Notes: generated by a model from the letters alone, not told the origin. A stretch of DNA of 64,000 nucleotides from JBBREP01 sp036501845 (GCA_036501845.1 DASXZO010000139.1:14592-78591); one strand, 5' to 3'. Shown: positions 42,028 through 50,206, counted from the first letter of the stretch. Made by a program: numbers and translations.

Positions 42028-42507
42028 TTGTTCACGGATGACGCGGGGCGGGTGCAGCGCGTCGGCGCGTACGGCGTGTGTGTCGACGACGACGGTCGCA
42101 TGCTGCTCTGCCGGCTCACCGCAGTCACATCGCGTGCGGGTTGGTGGACGTTGCCCGGCGGCGGCGTCGACTTCGGCGAGCACCCGAGCGATGCGGTTGT
42201 GCGCGAGGTGCGTGAAGAAACCGGTCTCGACGCGGTAGTGGAAGAGCTGCTCGACGTCGACTCGATCGCGCGCTTCATGCGGATCGATGCCGCCGACGAC
42301 CCGGTCGACTACCACGCGGTGCGCATCGTGTACCGGGTCTCGGTGACCGGCGGCGAGCTCGTGCACGAAGTGTCCGGCACCACCGACCAGGCCGGGTGGT
42401 TCGACACCGCGCAGTTGGCCGCGCTCGACCTCACCGAGATCGCCGAGCTCGGCCTGGCGCTCGCTACCGGACGCGCACGCCCGGTATGGGAACCGCCCGC
42501 GGATTAG
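42028..42507 (+). CDS. Nudix hydrolase
   Basis: 159 residues; the Nudix box is GGVDFGEHPSDAVVREVREETGL, with the REVREE metal site intact. Hydrolyses a nucleoside diphosphate linked to another group; the substrate is not recognisable. The start is uncertain: TTG 42028, 16 bases after the crotonase stop, or GTG 42052. It may be the last gene of the 38.5-42 kb unit. Confidence 0.85.
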   Translation: MFTDDAGRVQRVGAYGVCVDDDGRMLLCRLTAVTSRAGWWTLPGGGVDFGEHPSDAVVREVREETGLDAVVEELLDVDSIARFMRIDAADDPVDYHAVRIVYRVSVTGGELVHEVSGTTDQAGWFDTAQLAALDLTEIAELGLALATGRARPVWEPPAD

Positions 42508-42588
42508 CGCGTCCGTCGCGTGGTCTGCTCGAATGCCGCGCCGGCGGGCCATCGACACGTATGGCAAACGAACACACGAGGAGGATCC

Positions 42589-43515
42589 GTGGGTCGCTTC
42601 GACGGCAAGGTCGCGATCGTCACCGGCGCAGGACGCGGCATCGGTCGCGCCCACGCGCTGCTGCTCGCGAGCGAGGGTGCCGCGGTCGTGGTGAACGACC
42701 TTGGTGGCGACATGGGTGGCGCAGGCGCTGACGCGACGCCCGCGCAGCAAGTGGTCGATGAGATCACAGGTGCCGGCGGCCGCGCGGTGGTGAACGGCGC
42801 GTCGGTGTCGAACTGGTCCGACGCCGAGAAGATGGTGCAGCAGGCCGTCGACGCCTTCGGCCGTCTCGACATCCTCGTCAACAACGCCGGCATCCTGCGC
42901 GACCGCATGAGTTTCTCGATGGAAGAAGCTGAGTGGGACGCAGTGGTCGACGTGCACTTGAAGGGCCACTTCGCGCCCTCGCGTTTCGCCGCGGCCTACT
43001 GGCGCCAGCAGTTCAAGGACACGAACACTCCCGTCAACGCCAAGATCGTGAACACGGCAAGCGAGTCGGGTCTCTACGGCAATGCCGGCCAATCGAACTA
43101 CGCGGCCGCCAAGGCGGGCATCGCGTCGATGACCATCGTGATGGCACGCGAGCTCGAGCGCCTCGGCGTGCGGGTGAACGCGATCGCTCCCGTTGCTCGC
43201 ACGCGCCTCACCGAGGCCACTCCGGGCGCCGGCGAGTTCATGGCCAAAAAGGAAGGCCAACCCGACACGTTCGGGCCCGACAACATCAGCGCAGTGGTCG
43301 GCTGGCTCGCATCCGACCTCTCCGAGGGCGTCACCGGTCAGGTGATCAAGGTCCAGGGCGGTCTCGTGCAGGTGTTGCGGGGCTGGCGCCCTGTGGCGCA
43401 GTCGACCGACGAAGCCGAGTGGTCGATCGACACCATCGACAAGGTGGCGCCCCAACTGTTCGCCAGCGCGCCCAAGGGCGTGCCGCCCTTCCTACCGAAC
43501 ATCGGCGACCTATAA
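42589..43515 (+). CDS. short-chain dehydrogenase, peroxisomal MFE-2/17beta-HSD4-like
   Basis: 308-residue SDR. GRFDGKVAIVTGAGRGIGRAHALLLASEGAAVVVNDLGG is almost the text of the hydroxyacyl-CoA dehydrogenase domain of multifunctional enzyme 2; NNAGIL and NYAAAKAGI (YxxxK) follow. It should oxidise a 3-hydroxyacyl-CoA (fatty or steroid). GTG 42589 has a very good AGGAGG, one of the strongest sites in the window. It ends in a 63-nt hairpin shared with the convergent gene. Confidence 0.9.
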   Translation: MGRFDGKVAIVTGAGRGIGRAHALLLASEGAAVVVNDLGGDMGGAGADATPAQQVVDEITGAGGRAVVNGASVSNWSDAEKMVQQAVDAFGRLDILVNNAGILRDRMSFSMEEAEWDAVVDVHLKGHFAPSRFAAAYWRQQFKDTNTPVNAKIVNTASESGLYGNAGQSNYAAAKAGIASMTIVMARELERLGVRVNAIAPVARTRLTEATPGAGEFMAKKEGQPDTFGPDNISAVVGWLASDLSEGVTGQVIKVQGGLVQVLRGWRPVAQSTDEAEWSIDTIDKVAPQLFASAPKGVPPFLPNIGDL

Positions 43516-43517
43516 CC

Positions 43518-43580
43518 CCAGGTCGCGTATGCGTCGTTTGACTTGCAATATGCAAGTCAAACGACGCATAGCTGACCTGG
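43518..43580. terminator. 63-nt hairpin filling a convergent gap
   Basis: Arms of 30 nt (43518-43547 and 43551-43580) around ATA pair at 27 of 30 positions; three adjacent mismatches lie at 43525-43527. It begins two bases after the SDR stop and ends one base before the opposite stop, so it can serve as a terminator for both genes. AT-richer than its surroundings. Confidence 0.75.
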
Positions 43581-44597
43581 TTATTTGCGGTCGGGGTTGG
43601 GGACGGGGCCGCCGCCGAAGGCACGGCCGGATCCGCCTTGGCGGAACTCGGGCGGACCGCCACCCGCCTTGCGCGTCGCAAGCAGGCAGAGCCAGTCGAG
43701 CGCGAGCGTGGCCGCGGCGAGCGCGGTGAGCTCGGCGTGGTCGTACGGCGGCGACACTTCCATCACGTCCATGCCGACGAAGTCGATCGCGACGAGACCC
43801 CACAGAATTATCTGCGCCTGCGCGGTGGTGAGGCCGCCGATCACCGGCGTGCCGGTGCCCGGCGCGTACGCCGGATCGAGACAGTCGACGTCGAACGACA
43901 AGTAGGCGCGTGCGTCACCAACTCGTTCGCGCACATACGCGGCGGTCGCGATCGGCCCGTGGAGATGCACCCACGGTGCGGTGAGGATCGCGAAGTCGCA
44001 GTCGTCGGCGTTGTGCGTGCGCACACCGACCTGTACCGAGTGCTCGACGTCAACGAGCCCTTCGTCCACCGCTTGGCGGAACATCGTGCCGTGGTGCGGG
44101 TGGTCGTCGAGCCAGGTGTCGGAGTGCGCGTCGAAGTGCACGAGCGCGAGCGGTCCGTAGCGCGCGTGATGTGCGCGGAGCAACGGCAGGCTCACGTAGT
44201 GATCGCCACCGATCGTCAACATGCGTGCTCCGGCCGCGGCGACGCGAGCAACATGCGCTTCCACCGCATCGACCATCGGTTCCCATCGGCCCTCGGGTGA
44301 CACCACGTCGCCCCAGTCGGTGACAGCAAGCGTGTCGAACGGATCGAGGTTCCACGGCCACACGCTGCCGAACGCGAGATTGGCGCTCGCGGCCCGCACC
44401 GCGCGCGGCCCCAGCCGCGCACCTGGACGGTAGGTGGTTGCCGCGTCGAACGGCACCCCCGACACCACCACGTCGATCCCGTCGAGCTCGCGCGTGTAGC
44501 GCCGTCGGCAGAAGCTCGTCGCGCCGGCGTACACGAGCTCGGGCTCGCTCCCGAGAATGCCGCCGGTAAAGGCGCGATCTCCCTCCGATAGCGGCAT
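43581..44597 (-). CDS. agmatinase/arginase-family ureohydrolase
   Basis: 338-residue manganese ureohydrolase. Metal ligands: GGDHY (His133), HFDAHSD (Asp156, His158, Asp160) and SFDVDCLDP (Asp236, Asp238). GVPFDAATTYRPGARLGPRAVR is the usual N-terminal substrate loop. Hydrolyses agmatine, guanidinobutyrate or another guanidino compound. Preceded by repeat element A, with AAGAGG in its last bases. Confidence 0.9.
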   Translation of the reverse strand: MPLSEGDRAFTGGILGSEPELVYAGATSFCRRRYTRELDGIDVVVSGVPFDAATTYRPGARLGPRAVRAASANLAFGSVWPWNLDPFDTLAVTDWGDVVSPEGRWEPMVDAVEAHVARVAAAGARMLTIGGDHYVSLPLLRAHHARYGPLALVHFDAHSDTWLDDHPHHGTMFRQAVDEGLVDVEHSVQVGVRTHNADDCDFAILTAPWVHLHGPIATAAYVRERVGDARAYLSFDVDCLDPAYAPGTGTPVIGGLTTAQAQIILWGLVAIDFVGMDVMEVSPPYDHAELTALAAATLALDWLCLLATRKAGGGPPEFRQGGSGRAFGGGPVPNPDRK

Positions 44598-44642
44598 GTC
44601 TTACCTCTTGTTCGCTTCGCTCACGGGCCGTTGGCCTTCCCT
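44598..44642 (-). repeat. extragenic repeat element A, copy 2
   Basis: Near identical to 5246-5291: gtctt-(a/g)-cctcttgttcgcttcgc-tcacgggcc-n3/4-ggccttccct. On the minus strand it ends right at the ATG and provides AAGAGG. Confidence 0.7.
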
Positions 44643-44698
44643 CGCTCGGCGATCGCTGCCGCAGGCCGTCGGCTCGCGATCGCTCGGCGGGTTGAAAC

Positions 44699-44704
44699 TA
44701 CTGT
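44699..44704 (+). promoter_or_regulatory. -10 hexamer TACTGT, leaderless promoter
   Basis: Ends 7 nt before ATG 44712; no ribosome-binding site. Confidence 0.5.
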
Positions 44705-44711
44705 CGCCTTC

Positions 44712-45344
44712 ATGGTGCGGAGTGCCTTCCTGTCCACAGCCGCGGTCGCACGCGAGCTGATCGCGTCACCGAGCGTGGGAGAGCGATGGCACCACGCGAG
44801 CGCGCTCGACCGCATGACCATCGGTGCGTTGGCCGCGCATCTCGCACGTGCCGTGCTGACACTGCAGCAATACATGGCGCTCCCGCTTCCCGACCAGACC
44901 TCCGAGCCGCTCACCGCCGCGCAATATTTCGCGACCGCACTCACGAGCGACCTCGACGACGACTTGAACCGCGGCATCCGTGCCCGCAGCGACGAAGCCG
45001 CGGCGCCGGGACAAGACGCAGTGGTCGCCAACCTCGACGCCGCGCTCGCGTCCGTCAGCGCCTCGCTCACCGAGGCGCCCGCCGACGCGCAGGTGGCGGT
45101 GTTCGGTATCGCGCTGATGTCGCTCGACGAGTACCTCGTGACCCGCCTGCTCGAGCTCGTGGTGCATCTCGACGACCTCGCGGTGAGCCTGGGCATCGAC
45201 ACACCCGAAGTCGATGCGCGCGCCGTCGACCTCGTGACTCAGTGCTTCGTCGGTGTGGCGCGTATCCGCAACGGCGACAGCGCGGTGATCAAGGCGCTGG
45301 CTCGGCGAGAGCGCGCGCCGGCGAACGTGTTTCCCGTGTTCTGA
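44712..45344 (+). CDS. DinB-like/maleylpyruvate-isomerase-type protein
   Basis: 210-residue four-helix metal-dependent protein. TIGALAAHLARAVLTL and LLELVVHLDDLAVSLG supply the His ligands of the DinB/mycothiol-transferase fold. Such proteins often use mycothiol in actinobacteria, but the substrate is unknown. It converges on and overlaps the MFS gene by 56 bp. Two other DinB-like genes are at 48736 and 50217. Confidence 0.75.
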   Translation: MVRSAFLSTAAVARELIASPSVGERWHHASALDRMTIGALAAHLARAVLTLQQYMALPLPDQTSEPLTAAQYFATALTSDLDDDLNRGIRARSDEAAAPGQDAVVANLDAALASVSASLTEAPADAQVAVFGIALMSLDEYLVTRLLELVVHLDDLAVSLGIDTPEVDARAVDLVTQCFVGVARIRNGDSAVIKALARRERAPANVFPVF

Positions 45345-46488
45345 TCGGCCGCGGCGCCACCACCACTGCGCACACCGCCACGCAGGCGGCCAGGCCGAGC
45401 CACACGGCTGCCGCACCCCACCGCTCGTAGACCGGCGCGGCCAGGAGCGCGGTGACCGCCGACAGCAGCAGACCGGTGCCATCGAGCAGACCCTGCCCGG
45501 CCGCGATGTGCTCGCGCGGCGCGGCGTGTGCCACCTGCGCCTGACTCGACGGCACCACCACGGAATCGAAGAACGACTGCACGAACGCGATGCAGCCGAT
45601 CACCCAAGGCACCGCGACGATGCCGTACAACGCGATGAACGGCACCGCCCCCGCGAGCCCGAACATGCCGACGCGTCGAGGCCCTTCACGTTCGGCGAGC
45701 CGGCCGGCGCGGCCGGCGAACACGGCCATCGGCAACGCGAACAACGTGAGGCTCACCCCGATGAACACCGTGCTTGCGCCGAGGTCGGTGAGATAGCGCG
45801 CCCACAACGAGTCGTACACACCGATCGGGATTGCGAGCCCGGCACCCAGATACAGGCCGGCGCGTACGCCGGGGTTGGCAAGCAGGGCTCGCACTGGAGC
45901 GTGGCCGTCACCTCCAGTGATCGGCGGCACTGCGAATCGCAGCATCACAGGCAGCGTGACGCAGAGGCCCACAGCGAGCAACACGAACGGCACGCGCAGC
46001 CCGAAGGCGTCGGCTACGAACGCCGCGAGCGGCGGGCCGCACAAAAAGCCGCCGGTCTGCCAGGCCGTGAGCCGGCCCAGCGCCCCGCCCATGCTGTGCG
46101 GATTCTGCACGATCACCACTCGCCGCGCCGCGGGGAAGAACACGCCTTCGGCAACACCCAGGAGCGCCCGCGCCGCGATCAGTTCGGCGAGATCATTTGC
46201 CGCCGCGATGCCGAGGCACGCCACCACCGCGAGCGCCACACCGCCCACGAGCATGACCCGGCCGTAGCCGCGGTCGGCGTAGCGCGCGAGCAGGATCTGC
46301 GCGAAGAACGCGGCGATGAAGGCGCCCGCCGCCGCGACACCGAGCCCCCACGCCGCGAAGCCGAGCGACTTCTGCAGGTCGGCGAGCAACCCGAAGATGG
46401 CGCCGAAGCTGACCGTGAGCGCCGCGGCAGCGATGAGCAGCGAGATCGGCACGTGGACGCGCGCATCGGTGGGTTGTTCGGTGCTCAT
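45289..46488 (-). CDS. major facilitator superfamily transporter
   Basis: 399 residues with about 12 membrane helices. ARYADRGYGRVMLVGG is the loop 2-3 motif of MFS drug/metabolite exporters; GRLAEREGPRRVG is its second-half counterpart. ATG 46486-46488 was chosen over a start 15 codons upstream because the conserved part begins there. Substrate unknown. Divergent from VapBC; overlaps the DinB-like gene at the 3' end. Confidence 0.87.
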   Translation of the reverse strand: MSTEQPTDARVHVPISLLIAAAALTVSFGAIFGLLADLQKSLGFAAWGLGVAAAGAFIAAFFAQILLARYADRGYGRVMLVGGVALAVVACLGIAAANDLAELIAARALLGVAEGVFFPAARRVVIVQNPHSMGGALGRLTAWQTGGFLCGPPLAAFVADAFGLRVPFVLLAVGLCVTLPVMLRFAVPPITGGDGHAPVRALLANPGVRAGLYLGAGLAIPIGVYDSLWARYLTDLGASTVFIGVSLTLFALPMAVFAGRAGRLAEREGPRRVGMFGLAGAVPFIALYGIVAVPWVIGCIAFVQSFFDSVVVPSSQAQVAHAAPREHIAAGQGLLDGTGLLLSAVTALLAAPVYERWGAAAVWLGLAACVAVCAVVVAPRPIRTRETRSPARALAEPAP

Positions 46489-46609
46489 CGCCGTCTCACG
46501 CGCCGTCTCGGCTCGAGGGTTCGAGAAGAACAATCAGGCTACGCCGTATTGCGCGTCCGCTCCGTGTGTATTGGCGAAGCCTGGGTTGCTCGATCGAACT
46601 CCGCCCGCT

Positions 46610-46641
46610 GCGGTAGGAACGCGGTAGTAAGATACCCGAAC
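46610..46641 (+). promoter_or_regulatory. vapBC promoter/operator with GCGGTAG direct repeats
   Basis: GCGGTAG at 46610-46616 and 46621-46627 (11-bp period, same face of the helix), then -10 TAAGAT (46628-46633), which ends 8 nt before the antitoxin ATG. Typical layout for antitoxin autorepression. Confidence 0.5.
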
Positions 46642-46893
46642 ATGCCGGTTCGCAAGCTTTCTGTCGGGCTCGACACTGCTGTCGCCGATGCGGCGGCGCG
46701 CGCAGCCGAGCGCGAGGGACTCAGCGTCTCCGCCTGGCTGAACCGTGCGGCCGAACGCGAGCTCAGGATCGGACGAGGCCTGGCGGCCGTCCGGGCGTGG
46801 GAGCGCAACAACGGCGCGCTGACCGACGCCGAGCTCGCGGACGCGGACAAAGTGCTTGACCGAGTGTTGCGCCGCACACAACGGGCGGGTTGA
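46642..46893 (+). CDS. vapB: VapB-type antitoxin (CopG/RHH-like)
   Basis: 83 residues: VRKLSVGLDTAVADAAARAAEREGLSVSAWLNRAAERELRIGRGL forms the ribbon and two helices of an RHH dimer, and the C-terminal ALTDAELADADKVLDRVLRR would wrap the toxin. Overlaps vapC by one base (TGATG). Product neutralises and autoregulates. Confidence 0.82.
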   Translation: MPVRKLSVGLDTAVADAAARAAEREGLSVSAWLNRAAERELRIGRGLAAVRAWERNNGALTDAELADADKVLDRVLRRTQRAG

Positions 46894-47273
46894 TGCCGGG
46901 CGTCACGTACGACGCGGGCGCCCTTGTCGCGGCCGAGCGAAATGATCGAAGGATGTGGGCGCTCCATAGACGATCACTCGAGCGCGGGCTCGCGCCGACC
47001 GTTCCAGCCGGCGTGCTCGCACAAGTGTGGCGCGGAGGTCCTCAACCATCGCTCTCCCGACTCCTGACGGCCTGTGTCATCGAGGACCTCAACGAGGTAC
47101 GAGGTCGTGCGGCCGGTGCCGCGTGCGGACGCGCGGGCACGAACGACGCGATCGACGCAACGGTTGTCGTGGGTGCGATCGCCCGCTCTGATCTCGTGGT
47201 CACGAGCGACACCGAGGATCTGGCGAATATCGCGGGCGCACTCCATCGGCGCCTCGATCTCCTGCACATGTGA
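46893..47273 (+). CDS. vapC: VapC-type PIN-domain toxin
   Basis: 126-residue PIN ribonuclease. TYDAGALVAAERND gives the first acidic residues (Asp, Glu), GTNDAIDATVVVGAI the central Asp and TSDTEDL the last. With VapB it is a classic type II module that cleaves RNA when free. ATG 46893 overlaps the antitoxin stop. Confidence 0.85.
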   Translation: MPGVTYDAGALVAAERNDRRMWALHRRSLERGLAPTVPAGVLAQVWRGGPQPSLSRLLTACVIEDLNEVRGRAAGAACGRAGTNDAIDATVVVGAIARSDLVVTSDTEDLANIAGALHRRLDLLHM

Positions 47274-47353
47274 CGCGCTGAGCCCGCTCCCAGCCGGTGC
47301 ACCGCGGTACAACGGCCTACCCTCGTGCCATCCGCGAAAATCCGGGGGCCGCA

Positions 47354-48628
47354 ATGGACAAGCCGACCACGAATCTCTCGCTCGACGAGATCCAGCTCGG
47401 CGACATCGAGTACTGGATGCGGCCCGACCGCGAGGGCATCTTCGCCAAGCTGCGCGACGAAAAGCCGGTGAGCTTCCACGAAGAGCCGGTCTTCGAGAGC
47501 CCGATGGGGCCGGTGCAAGGACCCGGCTTCTGGGCTGTTACGCGCTTCGACGACGTGATGGCCGTGTCGCGCGATCCCGAGACGTTCCACTCCGCGCCGA
47601 GCACCACGATCGGCGACATCCCGCCCGAGATCGCCGAATGGCTTGGTTCGATGATCAACATGGACGCCCCGAAGCACACACGATTGCGGCTGATCGTGAA
47701 CCGCGGCTTCACGCCACGCCAGATTGCCAGGATCGAAGACTCTGTGCGCATCCAGGCACGCGACATCGTCGACCGCATCGGACCGATGGGCGAGTGCGAC
47801 TTCGTGAGCGAGATCGCGGCGGCGCTCCCCCTGCAGATCATCTGCGACATGCTCGGCATCCCGCGCTCCGACAGCAAGCGCATCTTCGAGCTCACCAACA
47901 TCATCCTCGGCGTCGGCGACCCGGAGTACGCGCAGACCCTCGAAGAGCTGATGGCTGCCGGAATGGAGCTGTTCCAGTACGGGCTCGCGCTCGCCGAAGC
48001 TCGTCTCACCGATCCGCGCGACGACATCGCGAGCACGCTGATGCATGCCGAGGTCGAGGATGAACAGGGCGAGAAGCAGAAGCTCACCGCGAGCGAGCTG
48101 GGCTCGTTCTTCCTGCTGCTCGTGGTGGCCGGCAACGAGACCACGCGCACCGCAATCAGTCACGGCATGCTCGAGCTCACGCGCCATCCCGACCAGCGCA
48201 AGGTGTGGGCCGCCGACTTCGACGGCGTCGCATCCACCGCGGTCGAAGAGATCGTGCGCTGGTCGACGCCGGTGATCCATTTCCGCCGCCAAGCCACCAA
48301 GGATGCCGTCGTCGGCGGCGAACAGATCAAGGCCGGCGACAAGGTCGTGATGTTCTACAACTCGGCGAATCGCGACGAGCGCAAGTTCGACGACCCGCAC
48401 ACGTTCGACCTGCGCCGCACACCGAACGAGCACGTCGGCTTCGGTGCCGGTGGCCCGCACTTCTGCCTCGGCGCGAACCTCGCCCGCCGCGAGATCCGCA
48501 TCATGTTCGAGGAGATCTTCCGCGCCCTCCCCGACCTCGAGATCAGCGGCGAGCCCGACTACCTCCAGAGCGCCTTCATCCACGGCATCAAACGCATGCC
48601 GTGCAAGTTCACCGCCACTCGGAGCTAG
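47354..48628 (+). CDS. cytochrome P450, CYP125/CYP142-like
   Basis: 424-residue soluble P450. AGNETTR (259-265) is the I-helix oxygen-binding motif, Glu299-x-x-Arg302 the K-helix, FGAGGPHFC (363-371) the haem loop with Cys371. The text of the B/C region (SSTTIGDIPPEIAEW... DAPKHTRLRLIVNRGF) resembles CYP125/142/124-type enzymes that oxidise the C26/27 of sterol side chains or methyl-branched lipids. Redox partner not adjacent; a 3Fe-4S ferredoxin is at 8 kb. Start ATG 47354. Confidence 0.9.
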   Translation: MDKPTTNLSLDEIQLGDIEYWMRPDREGIFAKLRDEKPVSFHEEPVFESPMGPVQGPGFWAVTRFDDVMAVSRDPETFHSAPSTTIGDIPPEIAEWLGSMINMDAPKHTRLRLIVNRGFTPRQIARIEDSVRIQARDIVDRIGPMGECDFVSEIAAALPLQIICDMLGIPRSDSKRIFELTNIILGVGDPEYAQTLEELMAAGMELFQYGLALAEARLTDPRDDIASTLMHAEVEDEQGEKQKLTASELGSFFLLLVVAGNETTRTAISHGMLELTRHPDQRKVWAADFDGVASTAVEEIVRWSTPVIHFRRQATKDAVVGGEQIKAGDKVVMFYNSANRDERKFDDPHTFDLRRTPNEHVGFGAGGPHFCLGANLARREIRIMFEEIFRALPDLEISGEPDYLQSAFIHGIKRMPCKFTATRS

Positions 48629-48672
48629 CGAGACATTCGCGGGCAGCCCTGCCAAGCCCCACCCGATCGCAG

Positions 48673-48726
48673 CGGTTTTTGTCGCGGATGGATCGTGTCC
48701 AGCACGATTGACTCGCGACAAAACTG
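48673..48726. terminator. convergent hairpin between P450 and DinB-like gene
   Basis: TTTTGTCGCG (about 48677-48686) pairs with CGCGACAAAA (48714-48723), enclosing ATCGTG-tccag-CACGAT. Both outer arms give T-tracts on the right strand, so it can stop both genes. Confidence 0.6.
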
Positions 48727-48735
48727 CCAGGTGGT

Positions 48736-49353
48736 TCAGCGGCTGGCGAGCACCTCGACGCCGTCGCCGGTGCACTCATCCAACGCTGCGGTGCGGCCGA
48801 CCATCGCCAGGATGAGCGACATGCACGGGCCGTTCACTTCGGGGCCCTCGCCGCTCGACCAGTCGACGTCGGTGGCGACGAGACGGAGCCCCGCGGTACG
48901 GCGCTTGCCGTGGAGCGGCGCACCGGTCTTCTTGTAGAGGTCGGCCAGCGTCGTGAGATGCACGGCCGGGTGGTCGCCGTGCGCGCCGAACGGTCGGCGG
49001 ATGTCCTCGCCGTGCACCATCACTTCGCCGAGGGCCACGTAGGCCGGGCCCGGCGGCTTGCGGTTGCTGTCGATGATCGCGTCGTAGCGCGCCCGCACAT
49101 CGGCCGGTGAACCCGACGCGTACTGCTGCAGGTCGCCCTCCACGAACTTGTCGAATTTGAAGCCGGTCTTGACGAAGCCGGCGAAGAAGTGCGGCGCGGT
49201 GATGTTGCCGGCTGCGGTCAGGTGGGCCACGAGATCCTGCACCGTCCATTTCTCGCACCACGTGGGCGAGTGCCATTGCTCGGTCGAGAGCGTGTCGAGA
49301 TAACCGGCGAGCATCCGGCGCTCGGCGTGCACCATGGGCATGAGGTCGGCCAT
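48736..49353 (-). CDS. TIGR03083-type maleylpyruvate isomerase-family protein
   Basis: 205-residue DinB-fold protein: WCEKWTVQDLVAHLTAAGN and GEVMVHGEDIRRPFG carry the His/Glu/His metal site. Mycothiol is a likely cofactor in the family; reaction unknown. The upstream 20 bp contain a short piece of repeat A (gcgaacaagag). Divergent from the ArsR gene, sharing the GGTTAC palindrome region, so it may be a regulated target. Confidence 0.82.
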   Translation of the reverse strand: MADLMPMVHAERRMLAGYLDTLSTEQWHSPTWCEKWTVQDLVAHLTAAGNITAPHFFAGFVKTGFKFDKFVEGDLQQYASGSPADVRARYDAIIDSNRKPPGPAYVALGEVMVHGEDIRRPFGAHGDHPAVHLTTLADLYKKTGAPLHGKRRTAGLRLVATDVDWSSGEGPEVNGPCMSLILAMVGRTAALDECTGDGVEVLASR

Positions 49354-49391
49354 GCAGGCTCACTCTCTTGTTCGCGTACCCGTAACGCGCA

Positions 49392-49404
49392 GGTTACCGT
49401 AACC
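49392..49404. promoter_or_regulatory. operator palindrome GGTTAC-C-GTAACC
   Basis: Perfect 13-bp dyad 20 bp upstream of the ArsR start, with half-sites CGTAAC just before it and ACGGTTA after it. Lies between divergent genes; autoregulation by the ArsR protein is likely. Confidence 0.6.
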
Positions 49405-49411
49405 GACCAGC

Positions 49412-49417
49412 TACGGT
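49412..49417 (+). promoter_or_regulatory. -10 hexamer TACGGT, leaderless promoter
   Basis: Ends 7 nt before ATG 49425 of the ArsR gene. Confidence 0.45.
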
Positions 49418-49424
49418 TATGCGC

Positions 49425-49769
49425 ATGGGTGCCGCCGATCCTTTCGATGCGCTCGCCGATCCCAACCGCCGGGCGATCCTCGAGCTGCTCGGCGACGGAG
49501 CGCGCTCGGTGCAGGAGCTCGCCGACGAGCTGCCGATCAGCCGGCCCGCCGTGTCGCGGCACCTGCGCCTCCTGAAGGAGGCCGAGCTCGTCACCGACAC
49601 CACTGCCGGCACCCGCAGGCTCTATTCGCTGCGCGCCGACGGCGCGGCCACGATCTCGGCCTACATGCAGGGCGTGTGGGGCGACGTAGCTCGTCGTTTC
49701 ACGCTGGCCGCCGAGAACACGACGCCGCGTGCGAGCAAGCGCAAGCCGGTGCGGGCACGCAAGCGGTGA
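49425..49769 (+). CDS. ArsR-family repressor of a second SRPBCC module
   Basis: 114 residues. DPFDALADPNRRAILELLGDG, SVQELADELPISRPAVSRHLRLLKEAELV (recognition helix) and TAGTRRLYSLRADG wing; Lys/Arg-rich tail. An ATG two codons upstream is possible, but the spacing from the -10 favours 49425. No metal-binding Cys. GTGA overlap with the SRPBCC gene. Confidence 0.9.
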   Translation: MGAADPFDALADPNRRAILELLGDGARSVQELADELPISRPAVSRHLRLLKEAELVTDTTAGTRRLYSLRADGAATISAYMQGVWGDVARRFTLAAENTTPRASKRKPVRARKR

Positions 49770-50206
49770 CCGAGGCTCTCACGCTCGACTTCGAAGTGCG
49801 CTGCGACGTGGCGCACGCGTTCGACGTGTGGACCGCGCGCACGTCGATGTGGTGGCCGCCTGATCACACCGTGAGCGGGGGCCCGAAGATCGAGGTGACC
49901 ATCGAACCGCGCGTCGGTGGGCGCATCTTCGAACGCACGCCCGACGGCACCGAACATGATTGGGGCGAGGTGACCGTGTGGGAACCGCCAAGGCGCCTCG
50001 GTTACGTGTGGCACATCGGCCAGGCCCGCGCCGACGCGACCGATGTGGTGATCACGTTCGAGACGACCGCAGAAGACGTGTGTCGCGTATCGATCGTGCA
50101 CACGGGTTGGGAACGTCTCGGCGACCGCGCGCAGGCTCGGCGCAATGGCAACCAAGCCGGCTGGGCTGCGGTGCTCCCCCGCTACGTCGCGGCCGCGACC
50201 GCCTGA
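49766..50206 (+). CDS. SRPBCC/AHSA1-family protein
   Basis: 146 residues: TLDFEVRCDVAHAFDVWTARTSMWWPPDHTV, VGGRIFERTPDGTEHDWGEVTVWEPPRRLGYVWHIG and the C-terminal HTGWERLGDRAQARR are typical AHSA1 text. Starts with GTG at the overlap. Its ligand is unknown. Second such pair in the window, in opposite order to the one at 6.5-7.2 kb. Confidence 0.88.
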   Translation: MTEALTLDFEVRCDVAHAFDVWTARTSMWWPPDHTVSGGPKIEVTIEPRVGGRIFERTPDGTEHDWGEVTVWEPPRRLGYVWHIGQARADATDVVITFETTAEDVCRVSIVHTGWERLGDRAQARRNGNQAGWAAVLPRYVAAATA

